Shown: one piece after another, positions 1 to 5,839 of the stretch
Layout of the letters: each line of letters opens with the position of its first letter
How positions within the stretch are numbered: the first letter of the stretch is position 1
From: CAZVAR01 sp964625225
GTDB taxonomy: Bacteria > Pseudomonadota > Alphaproteobacteria > JAJUGE01
DNA: 5,839 bases
Direction of reading: 5' to 3'
NCBI GenBank assembly: GCA_964625225.1
Contig: CAZVAR010000183.1
Coordinates: forward strand, 1-5,839
Program-made: the position numbers and the translations under genes
Notes under the pieces: model-generated
Database searches by the model: none
Told to the model about the DNA's origin: nothing
The model's input: only the letters and a program-made list of their open reading frames with translations

Positions 1-531
1 CCCCAGCCGGTCGGTGCCGAGCAGGAACAGCAGGCCGCCGCCGCCCGCGCAGATCAGGGGAAAGCGGGCCGGGACCAGACCCCCGAACCGGTACTCGTCG
101 CCTCGGCAGAAGAAGCGGATCGGATGGACCTGGCTGTGGTCCTCCGTATAAACCCGCTTGAGCTGCGTCAGGTCGAGGCTCATCCGGTAGCCGTAGACGA
201 ACGGCCCGACGAACTCCCCTTCGTGGAAGAAGTGCACCGCCTGCGGCGGCGCGTAGATGTGATCGATGTTCCGCGTGTCCTGGGCGTAGGGCGCAAGGAT
301 CTCGGTGACCAGGATCGAGGCGTAGAGCAGCAGGAGGACGATACCGGAAACCACCGCCAGATGGTGGCGGCACAGCTTCCACCACATCAGCCGCCACTGC
401 GTGGCGCGGTAGAAGCGCTCCTGCTCCGGCGCGATCCGTTCGACCGAATAGGGGTCGAACGGCGCATCGGAGACATAATGCTCCAGCGGAGTCGGGCGCC
501 GCGGCGACGGCTGGCCCATGGGGGCATTCAC
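1..531 (-). CDS. DppC/OppC-type ABC transporter permease, N-terminal part (cut by the left window edge)
   Basis: Inner-membrane permease subunit of a peptide-type ABC importer; it would pair with the DppB-type subunit encoded just upstream. The 177 visible codons start at GTG 531. A GAGGG Shine-Dalgarno at 539-543 lies 7 bases before it, which favours this start over an in-frame ATG at 519. The cytoplasmic N-terminus (residues 1-56) contains EQERFYRATQWRLMWWKLCR, leading into membrane segment 1 (about 57-80), then APY and a long, probably periplasmic loop (about 81-165) containing HPIRFF (136-141). The fragment ends in LGTDRLG, the start of the family's conserved LGTDxLGRD motif before segment 2, so the core permease domain with its EAA loop lies outside the window. 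The start is 14 bases after the previous permease's stop, which indicates co-transcription. Two cysteines (142, 161) sit in the predicted periplasmic loop. The family call is firm; the substrate is unknown. Confidence 0.9.
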   Translation of the reverse strand, partial: MNAPMGQPSPRRPTPLEHYVSDAPFDPYSVERIAPEQERFYRATQWRLMWWKLCRHHLAVVSGIVLLLLYASILVTEILAPYAQDTRNIDHIYAPPQAVHFFHEGEFVGPFVYGYRMSLDLTQLKRVYTEDHSQVHPIRFFCRGDEYRFGGLVPARFPLICAGGGGLLFLLGTDRLG

Positions 532-538
532 GCGGCGA

Positions 539-543
539 CCCTC
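539..543 (-). promoter_or_regulatory. Shine-Dalgarno of the DppC-type permease
   Basis: The minus strand reads GAGGG here, 7 bases before the GTG at 531 and directly after the TAA stop of the upstream permease (546-548). The in-frame ATG at 519 would be 19 bases away, so this site decides for the GTG start. Confidence 0.6.
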
Positions 544-545
544 GC

Positions 546-1544
546 TTACTTCTCTGCCGTGGCGCCGAGCCGAATGCGCGGGTCGAGCATGGCCAGAGCC
601 AGATCCGACAACAGCACACCGACCACGGTCAGCAACGCCAGGAACATCAGGAAGGACCCGGCCAGATACATGTCCTGGCTGCGCAGCGCCTGGAGCAGCA
701 TCGGCCCCGTGGTCGGCAGCGAGAGCACAACCGCAACGATCGCCGCGCCCGAAACCACTTGCGGCAGCAGATTGCCGATGTCGGCGATGAACGGGTTCAG
801 CGCCATCCGCAACGGATACTTCACCAGCGCCCGGAACGGCGGCAGACCCTTAGCGCGGGCGGTGACGACATACTGCTTCTGCAGCTCGTCCAGGAGATTG
901 GCACGAAGGCGGCGGATCATCGCCGCCGTGCCGGAGGTGCCGATCACGATGACCGGCACCACGAGATGCGCGAGGATCGAGCCGAACTTGGCCCAGCTCA
1001 TCGGCTGGCCGATGTACTGCTCGTCCATCAGTCCGCCGATCGAGACTCCGAACCAGACGTTGCCGAAATAGAGCAGCACCAGCGCCAGCAGGAAATTCGG
1101 CGTCGCGAGACCGAGGAAACCGAGAAAGGTCAGACCGTGATCGGCCCAGCTATACTGGTGCGTGGCCGAGTAGACGCCGATCGGGAAGGCGACGACCCAG
1201 GTGAACAGGATCGTCGAAAAGGAGAGCAGAAAGGTCAAAAACAGCCGCTCCCCGACCACGTCCGCCACCGGTACCCCGTACTCGAAGGAATAGCCGAGAT
1301 CGCCGTGCAACAGCCCCCACACCCATCTCAGATACTGCTCGGGAAGCGGCCGATCGAGCCCGTACTGCCGGCGGAGAAACTCGATCTTCGAGCGATCGGC
1401 CGCCTCCCCTTGCGCCTCCATTTCGGCGATCTGGGTGGTCAGAAAATCGCCGGGCGGGAGCTGGATGATGACGAAGACGATGATGCTGATCGCGATCAAC
1501 GTCGGGATCATCACCAGCAGGCGGCGAACGACGTAGGTGAGCAT
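546..1544 (-). CDS. DppB/OppB-type ABC transporter permease
   Basis: Inner-membrane permease subunit of a peptide-type ABC importer (binding-protein-dependent transport inner-membrane family). It is complete at 332 residues, about normal for DppB. The N-terminus MLTYVVRRLLVMIPTLIAIS is the typical first membrane segment (about 7-29). It is followed by a periplasmic stretch with the usual YGLDRPLPEQYLRW (61-74) and GDLGYSF (81-87) motifs, then predicted membrane segments near 100-126, 138-166, 187-208, 256-280 and 295-318. The cytoplasmic EAA loop that contacts the ATPase is seen as YVVTARAKGLPPFRALVKYP (225-244). The protein ends after LDPRIRLG, a usual terminus for this family. ATG 1544 has a GAGGGG Shine-Dalgarno 5 bases upstream. 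It is followed 14 bases after its TAA by the DppC-type gene. It is separated by 752 bases and an opposing gene from the binding-protein gene, so its transcription start is unclear; no convincing sigma-70 promoter is visible upstream. Confidence 0.95.
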   Translation of the reverse strand: MLTYVVRRLLVMIPTLIAISIIVFVIIQLPPGDFLTTQIAEMEAQGEAADRSKIEFLRRQYGLDRPLPEQYLRWVWGLLHGDLGYSFEYGVPVADVVGERLFLTFLLSFSTILFTWVVAFPIGVYSATHQYSWADHGLTFLGFLGLATPNFLLALVLLYFGNVWFGVSIGGLMDEQYIGQPMSWAKFGSILAHLVVPVIVIGTSGTAAMIRRLRANLLDELQKQYVVTARAKGLPPFRALVKYPLRMALNPFIADIGNLLPQVVSGAAIVAVVLSLPTTGPMLLQALRSQDMYLAGSFLMFLALLTVVGVLLSDLALAMLDPRIRLGATAEK

Positions 1545-1595
1545 GGATTCCCCTCACGCGGCCCGTCGCGCGGCGGCGCGGACCGGGAATGACGG
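1544..1595. repeat. Possible dispersed palindromic (REP-like) element
   Basis: On the plus strand, TGGATTCCC (1544-1552) and GGGAATGACGG (1585-1595) flank a GC-rich centre. ATTCCC (1547-1552) and GGGAAT (1585-1590) are exact inverted copies, and the outer bases are mismatched. This arrangement, TGGATTCCC ... GGGAATGACGG, resembles from memory a small intergenic palindrome found in many copies in proteobacterial genomes. The centre (32 bases) is longer than usual and pairs imperfectly. Only one copy is in the window, so its repeat nature is inferred. The element overlaps the permease's Shine-Dalgarno and the first base of its start codon. Confidence 0.4.
1550..1555 (-). promoter_or_regulatory. 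Shine-Dalgarno of the DppB-type permease, lying in a palindrome arm
   Basis: The minus strand reads GAGGGG, 5 bases before ATG 1544. Its GGG is also part of the GGGAAT arm of the palindromic element at 1544-1595. If that element folds in mRNA, the ribosome site would be at least partly paired. Confidence 0.6.
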
Positions 1596-1608
1596 GGACC
1601 GCCGCGTG
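1555..1608. other. Inverted repeat in the permease leader
   Basis: CACGCGGC (1555-1562) and GCCGCGTG (1601-1608) are exact 8-base inverted copies. Inside them CCCGTC (1562-1567) matches GACGGG (1591-1596), so a long imperfect stem with a bulge at 1597-1601 can form. In the minus-strand transcript it would end at the first base of the permease's Shine-Dalgarno. It competes with the 1547-1552/1585-1590 pairing for some bases. GC-rich DNA makes such matches fairly common, so function is uncertain. Confidence 0.3.
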
Positions 1609-1664
1609 CCCCCGGACAGCACGACGGCTCGGAACGCCGCGCATCGCGCCGCGTTCGCGGTGAC

Positions 1665-2150
1665 ATGCGCCTGAGAATCGTCCGCTTCCTGCATCTGCTG
1701 GTCCTGGCCCTCGCGCTCGCGCTGCCGTTCGCGCATGTCGCGGAGATCCCGGGGAAGCTCCGGCTGCCCGGCCCGGTCTGGATCGAGGTCCAGCACAATC
1801 TCTATGTCGGCTTCGCCTGGATCGGAGCCTTCGTCGAGATCGGCGCGATCCTGCTGAGCTGGACCGTCGTGCTCATGACCCGCGGGCGCCGCCCGGCCTT
1901 CGCCTGGTCGCTGGTGACAGCGATCTGTGTGACGGTTGCGCTGCCGGTCTGGATGATCTTCATCGACCCGATCAACACCGAGCGGATCGCCGTCTGGACG
2001 TCCGCCACCCTGCCGCACGACTGGACGGCGACACGGGACCGCTGGGAGTTCCTGCATGCGGCGCGCGCCGTCCTTTTCGTCGTCGGGCTGTGCGCGGCAC
2101 TGGCGGCCGTGCTGAGCGAAACGCCGCCCGCCGACCGATATCGGCCGTGA
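1665..2150 (+). CDS. Small four-segment membrane protein, DUF1772-like
   Basis: Function unknown; a 161-residue integral membrane protein. Predicted membrane segments are near residues 7-24, 47-71, 78-100 and 131-150. Conserved-looking features match my recollection of DUF1772-type proteins (the group that includes anthrone-oxygenase relatives): NLY at 45-47, DPIN at 101-104 after segment 3, W111, and a DW...RDRWEFLHAARA stretch (119-134) leading into segment 4, with H131 and R134 as candidate functional residues. ATG 1665 is the first possible start after an in-frame stop at 1590-1592 and is needed for segment 1. Its only Shine-Dalgarno-like bases, GGTGA, lie too close (1 base), so initiation may be weak or leaderless. 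It sits on the strand opposite to all its neighbours, convergent with the binding-protein gene and divergent from the permease gene, and no link to the transporter is apparent. The hydrophobic pattern argues that it is real; the family name is less sure. Confidence 0.7.
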   Translation: MRLRIVRFLHLLVLALALALPFAHVAEIPGKLRLPGPVWIEVQHNLYVGFAWIGAFVEIGAILLSWTVVLMTRGRRPAFAWSLVTAICVTVALPVWMIFIDPINTERIAVWTSATLPHDWTATRDRWEFLHAARAVLFVVGLCAALAAVLSETPPADRYRP

Positions 2151-2296
2151 TCGCGCGGTTGTTCCGGGCCCCGCTCCAAGATCGAGACCGGAGCGTATCA
2201 TGACTCCATTCCTTCGCCCGATACCGGGCATCGTGTGCAGGCCCGGCGGTCCGGCCGGAACGGGAGCGCGCTTGGCCGTCATCCGCACCGCTACCG
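2151..2296. other. Intergenic gap between convergent gene ends; no clear terminator
   Basis: This stretch separates the stop of the plus-strand membrane-protein gene from the stop of the binding-protein gene. Weak inverted repeats are present: CGCTCC/GGAGCG (2172-2177 with 2190-2195, 12-base loop), GCCCG/CGGGC (2216-2220 with 2225-2229, 4-base loop) and the palindrome TCCGGCCGGA (2250-2259). None is followed by a T-run on either strand, so no intrinsic terminator can be called. A 66-codon open frame from 2200 has no coding character and runs into the binding-protein gene in antisense. Confidence 0.5.
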
Positions 2297-4261
2297 CTAC
2301 GACCCTCGGTCCGCCGTCAGCCAGAAGCTGTCGGGCCTGTAGATACCGAAGTGGGCCCCCGGATCCCAGTTGTAGAAGCCCTCCTGCGGCACGCCCTTGA
2401 GGCGGTCTGAGACCACCACCGGCTGCAGCACGCCGCCGATCAGCCCGATACTGTAGACCTGGTCGGCCCAAATCCGGAGCATTTCGCGCCAGATCCGCTC
2501 CTTCTCCGCCTTGCTGCCGGCACCGCGCCAGGTTCGGTACAGGTCCATCAACGCCGCCGCCTCGGGAAGATCTACGGGTTCCCCCGACATGCCGCGTGTC
2601 TCGTAATACTGGCCCCATTTCGGCCACTGGAGCTGCTGCTGGCTGGTCGGCGCGAACTCGGCCGGAGACATCTCGGCGGTGGCGAGACCGTTCTCCAGGC
2701 CCGACCAGATCGCCATCTGCGTGCTGCCGGCAAAGATCCTGTTGCGGAACACCTCGCGCTGGAGCGGCCGCGTGTAGAGCTTGATGCCGGCCTTGAGCCA
2801 ACTGTCGTGGACGAGCTGGAGCGCGTCGGTTTCCTCGGTGCTCTCCCCTGCGGTCTCGACGATGATCTCGGCGCGACGCCCGTCGGGCAGCCGGCGAATG
2901 CCGTCGCCGCCGCGCTTCAGACCCAGTTCGTCGAGCATGGCGTTCGCCCGCGGCAGGTCGTACTCGGCCCAGCGCTGCCGCAGCGCCTCCTCGTAGAGCG
3001 GGCTGGCCGGCAGCAGGAAGTTGTTTCCGGTCAGTGCGAGGCCGTAATAGAGGACCTTGTTGATCTCCTCGCGGTGGATAGCCAGCGACAGAGCGCGCCG
3101 GAAGCGGACGTCACGGAACAACGCGCGCCAAACCGGGTCGTTGACGTTCAAATTGGGGTAGAGGGCCAAGTGGGCGCCTTTACCGGTCCGCCAGAGGCGC
3201 ACCTCGAAGTCCTGCCCCTCCTCGTTCTGCTTCAGGAACGGGATGTTGTCGAAGCGCAGGTAGCGGGCCTGGAGATCCGATTCGCCGACCGCCGTCTTGG
3301 CCGCGATAAGATCGCCGGCCGCGATGTTCATGACGATCTTGTCGATGTAGGGGAGCTGCCGGCCCCGGGTATCGACCCGGTAATAAAAGGGGTTCCGGAC
3401 GAACACGAACCGATCCGCAGGCGGCGCCGTCGTCAGGACCCAGGGCCCCAGGACCGGGAGATCGGGATTGTCGTTCTTATAGGGGCTGTCCATCTTGTTG
3501 TGCAGCGCCTGCCAGTTGCGCTGCCGCGCCTCCGCGACGCGCCGCTCCAGACGCTCCGGGTCCGCGTACCGGGCATGGAACTGCTTCAGGTAGTGCGCCG
3601 GGCGATAGATGTAGAGCGGGTTGGGCGCCGCCAGGGCCGGCAGGAAGGCCGGGTTCGGCTTCTTCCACGTGTAGCGGACCGTGGTCGCGTTCAGGACCTC
3701 GAACACCGGCATCTCACCGTCCACCAGTAGCGCAACCGGGGCCCCGAGCGGGGTGAGGTCGGTGTTGCCCAGAATGTCGTCCCAGTAGTAGCGGAAATCC
3801 TCCGCCGTGAAGGGGTGGCCGTCCGACCAGCGATGCCCCTCGCGCAGGCGCAACGTGAAGATACGGCCCTCGCGCACCTCGATCCCGGCGAGGATATCCG
3901 GCACCAGCTCCAGCCGCTCGTCGTAGCCGACGAGCCGGGCATAACCGTACACTACCAATTGCCGGGTTTCCTTGGCCGACGCCATCAAGGTGTAGAGAGT
4001 GCCGCCATGTCGCGGAGGGCCGCCCGCCTCCGACTTGACCTCGACGATTTTAGGGTTCCTCGGAAGGCGCTTCTCGACCGGAGGCAGCCGCCCGGACGCG
4101 ACATCCTCGGCGAGCGCGGGCGGATCGACGAAGCGCGGCGGGGTCGGCGGCGCGGCGGATGCGGAGGCGAGCGCGAGAATGAAGACGAGCCAGGCGAGCC
4201 CGATCGCACGCGCGGCGGCTATGACGGGAGTGGCGGACGGTCGGAGCGGCTGCTGCGTCAC
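2297..4261 (-). CDS. Periplasmic peptide-type solute-binding protein (SBP_bac_5 family)
   Basis: Captures substrate in the periplasm and delivers it to the permease pair; family members bind peptides, opines, nickel or related solutes. It has 654 residues, longer than classic DppA/OppA (about 530-540). An N-terminal Sec signal is clear: a short basic region, hydrophobic core (about 20-32) and ASASAA (32-37), a likely signal-peptidase I site. No cysteine is present there, so it is not a lipoprotein. The domain proper begins near GGTLY (86-90). The family hallmark is LREGHRWSDGHPFTAEDFRY (139-158), and the second conserved block is FRDVRFRRALSLAIHREEIN (382-401). The C-terminus has NWDPGAHFGIYRPDSFW (631-647). 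The start is GTG 4261, the only candidate between an upstream in-frame stop (4271-4273) and the signal peptide. It overlaps the ATPase stop as GTGA, and there is no strong Shine-Dalgarno, so translation is probably coupled. The exact ligand cannot be inferred. Confidence 0.93.
   Translation of the reverse strand: MTQQPLRPSATPVIAAARAIGLAWLVFILALASASAAPPTPPRFVDPPALAEDVASGRLPPVEKRLPRNPKIVEVKSEAGGPPRHGGTLYTLMASAKETRQLVVYGYARLVGYDERLELVPDILAGIEVREGRIFTLRLREGHRWSDGHPFTAEDFRYYWDDILGNTDLTPLGAPVALLVDGEMPVFEVLNATTVRYTWKKPNPAFLPALAAPNPLYIYRPAHYLKQFHARYADPERLERRVAEARQRNWQALHNKMDSPYKNDNPDLPVLGPWVLTTAPPADRFVFVRNPFYYRVDTRGRQLPYIDKIVMNIAAGDLIAAKTAVGESDLQARYLRFDNIPFLKQNEEGQDFEVRLWRTGKGAHLALYPNLNVNDPVWRALFRDVRFRRALSLAIHREEINKVLYYGLALTGNNFLLPASPLYEEALRQRWAEYDLPRANAMLDELGLKRGGDGIRRLPDGRRAEIIVETAGESTEETDALQLVHDSWLKAGIKLYTRPLQREVFRNRIFAGSTQMAIWSGLENGLATAEMSPAEFAPTSQQQLQWPKWGQYYETRGMSGEPVDLPEAAALMDLYRTWRGAGSKAEKERIWREMLRIWADQVYSIGLIGGVLQPVVVSDRLKGVPQEGFYNWDPGAHFGIYRPDSFWLTADRGS
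4258..4261 (-). promoter_or_regulatory. GTGA stop/start overlap coupling ATPase and binding protein
   Basis: The minus strand reads GTGA: GTG (4259-4261) starts the binding protein and TGA (4258-4260) ends the ATPase. Upstream bases (GAGCTGGTGGC) give only weak Shine-Dalgarno matches. This suggests that ribosomes finishing the ATPase reinitiate here. Confidence 0.75.
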
Positions 4262-5839
4262 GCCACCAGCTCACGCTTCATCGGCGAGCGGCGCGCCCGC
4301 ACGAAATGCCCTTCGTCGACCGCGATCCAGTCGAGCGGGCGCCCGTCCTGGACCGTGAAGGGCTCCGGCCACGCGGCCGGAACGGAGGCACGCCCACCAT
4401 GAAGCGCGGCGAAATCGAGCGGACGGTCCGGATCGGGCTCCGGCACCGCTGCCAGCAGCGCCTTGGTGTAGGGGTGAACCGGGTTGCGGAACAGCTTGGC
4501 GCGTGGCGCCAGTTCGACCAGACGGCCGGCACACATCACGGCGATCCGGTCGGCCATGTAGTCGACCACCGCGAGATTGTGGGAGACGAACAGATAGGTA
4601 AGGCCGAGCCGCTGCTGGAGCTCCTTGAGGAGGTTCAGGATCTGCGCCTGCACCGACACATCGAGCGCCGACACCGGCTCGTCGCAGAGCAGCAGCTCCG
4701 GTCGCAGCGCCAGCGCCCGTGCGATCACGATGCGTTGGCGCTGGCCGCCGGAGAAGCTGTGCGGATAGCGGTTCAGATGACGGCCGTCGAGCCCGACCAG
4801 TTCCAGCAGCTCACGCACCAGCTCGGCGCGATGCTCGCGATCGCCGACATTGTGGATGATCAACGGCTCGCTGACGATGTCGAAGACCGACATTCGCGGG
4901 TTGAGCGAGCTGTAGGGGTCCTGAAACACGTACTGAATCTTCCGGCGGTAGGGGAAGAGCGCGCGGCCGCTCAGCTCGACCAGATCGACCTGCCGGCCTC
5001 CGTCGTTGAACAGGACCTCCCCCGTATCGGGCGTCAGCGCCCGCATGATGATCCGGCTCAAGGTGGTCTTGCCGCAGCCGCTCTCGCCGACGAGGCCGAG
5101 GCATTCGCCGCGATCGATCGAGAAGCCGACATCGTCGACGGCGAGCACCGTTCGGCGCCGCCGCCCGGCGAACAGCCCCCGGTTGCGGACGGCATACCGC
5201 TTGCTGACATGACGGACCTGGAGCAGCGGCAAGCCATCCGACGGCCCGGGTCGCTCGCTCTCGTCGCGACGGGTCAGCAGGTGGCCATCGCGCGGCCGGA
5301 TCTCGCGGATCGGCCGAAGCCGTTCTCCCGGAGCCATGGAGAAGCGGGGCACCGCCCGCAGCAGCGCCTGAAGGTAAGGATGCGCCGGCCGGCGGAAGAC
5401 GTCGTCGACCGTTCCCGCTTCCATGACCTTACCGTGATAGAGCACCACCACCTCGGCCGCGACATTGGCGACGACGCCGAGATCGTGGGTGATCAGAAGA
5501 ACCGACATGCCGAGTTCGGCCTGCAGGTCTTTGATCAGTTTCAGGATCTGTGCCTGAATGGTGACATCGAGGGCGGTCGTCGGTTCGTCCGCGATCAGCA
5601 AGGCCGGGCGGCAGATCAGCGCCATGGCGATCATGGCGCGCTGGCGCAGCCCGCCGGAGAGCTCGAAGGGATAGCTGCGGAGCGCCCGCTTCGGATCCGG
5701 AAAGCCGACCAGTTGAAGGGTCTTCTCCGTGAGCACCCGGCCCTCGGCCTGGCCGACGTCGCGGTGGAGATGGAGCGCCTCCGAGATCTGGTCGCCGATC
5801 GTGTGCAGCGGCGACAGCGAGGTCATCGGCTCCTGGAAG
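4258..5839 (-). CDS. Fused dual-domain ABC transporter ATPase (DppD-DppF/YejF-like), start beyond the right edge
   Basis: Cytoplasmic ATPase that powers the importer, with both nucleotide-binding domains in one chain. The frame is open to the edge: the first complete codons read FQEPMTSLSP, the Q-loop of domain 1, so its Walker A lies outside the window and the ATG at 5824-5826 is internal. Domain 1 shows the signature LSGGLRQR (coding from about 5661), Walker B LLIADEP (about 5601) and the H-loop ITHD (histidine about 5487), then the oligopeptide-transporter tail motif RPAHPYLQALL. Domain 2 is complete: Walker A GESGCGKTT (5062-5088), Q-loop VFQDPYSSLNP (glutamine about 4923), signature FSGGQRQR (about 4755), Walker B LLLCDEP (about 4695), H-loop VSHN (histidine about 4581) and tail NPVHPYTKALL. 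FSGGQ in place of LSGGQ is normal for DppF-type domains. A further C-terminal tail with DEGHFVRARR follows. All visible catalytic residues are intact, so both sites look active. Confidence 0.95.
   Translation of the reverse strand, partial: FQEPMTSLSPLHTIGDQISEALHLHRDVGQAEGRVLTEKTLQLVGFPDPKRALRSYPFELSGGLRQRAMIAMALICRPALLIADEPTTALDVTIQAQILKLIKDLQAELGMSVLLITHDLGVVANVAAEVVVLYHGKVMEAGTVDDVFRRPAHPYLQALLRAVPRFSMAPGERLRPIREIRPRDGHLLTRRDESERPGPSDGLPLLQVRHVSKRYAVRNRGLFAGRRRRTVLAVDDVGFSIDRGECLGLVGESGCGKTTLSRIIMRALTPDTGEVLFNDGGRQVDLVELSGRALFPYRRKIQYVFQDPYSSLNPRMSVFDIVSEPLIIHNVGDREHRAELVRELLELVGLDGRHLNRYPHSFSGGQRQRIVIARALALRPELLLCDEPVSALDVSVQAQILNLLKELQQRLGLTYLFVSHNLAVVDYMADRIAVMCAGRLVELAPRAKLFRNPVHPYTKALLAAVPEPDPDRPLDFAALHGGRASVPAAWPEPFTVQDGRPLDWIAVDEGHFVRARRSPMKRELVA

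Noticed and set aside
124..1592. Two long plus-strand open frames (124-1071 and 759-1592) over the permease genes.
   Set aside because: They are antisense to two clearly recognisable permeases, are rich in R, D, E and Q with no family motif or membrane pattern, and are explained by the third-position G/C bias of the real genes.
1802..2179. A 125-codon minus-strand open frame opposite the plus-strand membrane protein, which would restore a uniform gene direction.
   Set aside because: Its translation is rich in S, T, R and A with no recognisable fold, whereas the plus strand encodes four well-spaced hydrophobic segments and a motif-like loop. The plus-strand reading is the better one.
2172..2229. 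Hairpins CGCTCC/GGAGCG and GCCCG/CGGGC as intrinsic terminators.
   Set aside because: The stems are only 5-6 bases and neither strand has a T-run after them; such matches are expected by chance in GC-rich DNA.
1554..2801. A 415-codon minus-strand open frame running through the binding-protein gene and across the gap towards the permease.
   Set aside because: It is out of frame with the binding protein, whose motifs lie in the other frame. Its part outside that gene is low-complexity R/G/A/P sequence opposite the plus-strand membrane protein. It does not bridge the operon split with a real product.
4141..4261. The binding protein as a lipoprotein.
   Set aside because: No cysteine follows the hydrophobic core; the ASASAA segment fits a signal-peptidase I site instead.
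2807..4402. Plus-strand open frames (2807-3730 and 3815-4402) over the binding-protein gene.
   Set aside because: Both are antisense to a complete 654-residue protein with clear family motifs; their translations have no recognisable features.
4258..5826. ATG at 5826 as the true start of the ATPase.
   Set aside because: The frame stays open to the window edge and the codons just before the ATG spell FQEP, part of the Q-loop motif FQEPMTSLSP. The methionine is therefore internal and Walker A of domain 1 lies upstream.

Overview
The window is GC-rich and shows strong third-position G/C bias, which produces long antisense open frames. It most likely comes from an alphaproteobacterium: the fused dual-ATPase and the DppB/DppC-type permeases resemble forms common in that class. 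This placement rests on family resemblance and base composition only.

Four of the five genes are on the minus strand and make up one oligopeptide/dipeptide-type (Dpp/Opp/Yej-like) ABC importer. In order of transcription, from the right edge to the left edge, they are: a fused two-domain ATPase (4258-5839, its start lies beyond the right edge); a periplasmic solute-binding protein (2297-4261) that overlaps the ATPase stop by 4 bases; then, after a 752-base interruption, a DppB-type permease (546-1544); and a DppC-type permease (1-531, cut by the left edge). Together these supply every part of an importer: binding protein, two membrane subunits, and both nucleotide-binding domains in one polypeptide. 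The substrate cannot be read from the sequence; peptides or peptide-like compounds such as opines are the family expectation.

The interruption (1545-2296) holds one gene on the plus strand (1665-2150), a 161-residue protein with four predicted membrane segments that looks like the DUF1772 group. It is convergent with the binding-protein gene and divergent from the permease gene, so it splits the transporter operon. The 120-base gap between it and the permease carries a dispersed-repeat-like palindrome (1544-1595), one arm of which also contains the permease's Shine-Dalgarno and the base next to its start codon. The 146-base gap between the convergent ends (2151-2296) holds no gene and only weak hairpins.

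No RNA gene, CRISPR array, insertion sequence or phage gene was seen. Most of the window is an ordinary nutrient importer; the split in the operon and the palindrome at the permease start are the points worth a second look.
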